DNA of 64,000 nt, from the NCBI RefSeq assembly GCF_003688595.1, contig NZ_RCWT01000010.1, forward strand, positions 248,001-312,000, given 5' to 3'. The notes under the pieces are model-generated. The model ran no database searches, was not told the DNA's origin, and saw only the letters and a program-made list of their open reading frames with translations. A program made the position numbers and the translations under genes. Below are positions 63,478 through 64,000 of this stretch, one piece after another (position 1 is the first letter of the stretch; each line of letters begins with the position of its first letter). Source of the DNA: Sphingomonas sp. PP-F2F-G114-C0414. Its GTDB lineage: Bacteria > Pseudomonadota > Alphaproteobacteria > Sphingomonadales > Sphingomonadaceae.

Positions 63478-64000
63478 ATGAACGGGTTTTCGAAAGCTGC
63501 GCTGGCAGCGAGCGCGTCGCTGTGCGCGATCCTGACGGGACCGCTCCAAGCGCAGACTGCCCCGGTCGCGCCCCCGGCAGCCCCCAAGCAGGACACCCCG
63601 TCCGACGACATCGTCGTGACTGGCACCCGCGCCGGCGAACGCAAGGCGATCGAGGAAAAGCGCACCGCGAACAATTTCGTCGAGGCGGTGTTCGCGAACG
63701 ATGTCGGCAAGCTGCCCGACCAGAACGTCGCCGAAGCGGTCCGCCGGCTGCCGGGCGTGTCGGTCGCCAACGATCAGGGCGAGGGGCGCTACGTCATCGT
63801 TCGCGGGATCAACCCGGATCTCGTCAACGTCACGTTGAACGGCATGACCTTGCCCGCGCCCGAGCCCGAGGGTCGGCAGGTCAAGCTCGACGACATTCCC
63901 TCAGCGCTCATCAGCGCGGTGGTCGTCACCAAGTCGCTGACCGCGGATCAGGATGCCAATGCGATCGGTGGGTCGGTCGATGTCCGGACGCTGTCGGCGT
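63478..64000 (+). CDS. TonB-dependent receptor, N-terminal part (runs off the window)
   Basis: The first 174 codons are present. A signal peptide (MNGFSKAALAASASLCAILT, cut near LQAQ) precedes DDIVVTGTRAGERKAIEEKR. The plug shows DVGKLPDQNVAEAVRRLPGV, YVIVRGINPDLVNVTLNGM and ADQDANAIGGSVDVRTLSA. The KLPDQNVAEAV and RGINPDLNxVxLNG forms are typical of the Caulobacter/Xanthomonas-type carbohydrate-associated TBDR group, but the ligand cannot be told from this part. GGGGACG lies before the ATG. It is divergent from the chemoreceptor gene. Confidence 0.9.
   Translation, partial: MNGFSKAALAASASLCAILTGPLQAQTAPVAPPAAPKQDTPSDDIVVTGTRAGERKAIEEKRTANNFVEAVFANDVGKLPDQNVAEAVRRLPGVSVANDQGEGRYVIVRGINPDLVNVTLNGMTLPAPEPEGRQVKLDDIPSALISAVVVTKSLTADQDANAIGGSVDVRTLSA

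Overview
The window looks like chromosomal DNA of a GC-rich, pigmented, strictly or mainly aerobic alphaproteobacterium of the Sphingomonas type. This is inferred from protein character: nine TonB-dependent receptors (TBDRs) in 64 kb, a crtZ-crtW-crtG-like xanthophyll operon, strong GC bias at third codon positions, and small proteins of a kind typical of sphingomonads. No rRNA, tRNA, CRISPR array, insertion sequence or phage gene was seen.

Layout. 1-4.0 kb: a divergent, truncated EEP-family nuclease/phosphatase, a TBDR, and a secreted class A-type acid phosphatase; together these suggest organic phosphate scavenging. 4.5-7.6 kb: a large TBDR with a strong terminator. 7.7-10.2 kb: a small unknown gene and the crtZ-crtW-crtG-like operon with 4-nt overlaps. 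10.5-14.2 kb: a TBDR paired with a secreted PHP-domain metallohydrolase. 14.5-17.3 kb: another TBDR. 17.6-23.7 kb: housekeeping and small genes (rsgA, a Rap1a-like protein, an L,D-transpeptidase, a lipoprotein, an HNH protein, poxB). 24-27.8 kb: a paoABC-type molybdenum hydroxylase, facing an MFS transporter. 29.2-30.8 kb: a GT39-like membrane glycosyltransferase. 31-43.3 kb: a TBDR divergent from an operon of desaturase, PhnD-like protein, EpsC serine acetyltransferase, class I amidotransferase and TBDR, then a nitroreductase and a second, related TBDR. I consider this the best candidate for an undescribed system.

43.7-52.2 kb is a coherent alpha-galactoside/sucrose utilisation locus: sugar MFS transporter, GH36 alpha-galactosidase, GH68 fructosyl-hydrolase, LacI regulator and TBDR. 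It is tied together by repeated CAATCGATTG palindromes in front of the transporter, lacI and the TBDR. The predicted route is oligosaccharide entry by the TBDR, inner-membrane import, removal of galactose by GH36, and cleavage of sucrose by GH68. 52.3-54.0 kb holds small envelope and stress proteins, including one behind a perfect CRP-type palindrome and a CsbD protein. 54.0-58.0 kb is a divergent glycerol regulon (glpK; glpD-glpR) without glpF. 58.0-58.7 kb is a GH3 remnant with an internal deletion, next to an AT-rich patch. 59.3-63.2 kb has a large-subunit catalase (katE), a small conserved protein and a short soluble PAS-containing chemoreceptor. The window ends inside a ninth TBDR.

An AT-rich element, ATATTATAC or a close variant, recurs upstream of three TBDRs, one MFS gene and the GH3 remnant, usually 75-100 bp before the start codon. 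It may be a shared promoter or operator.
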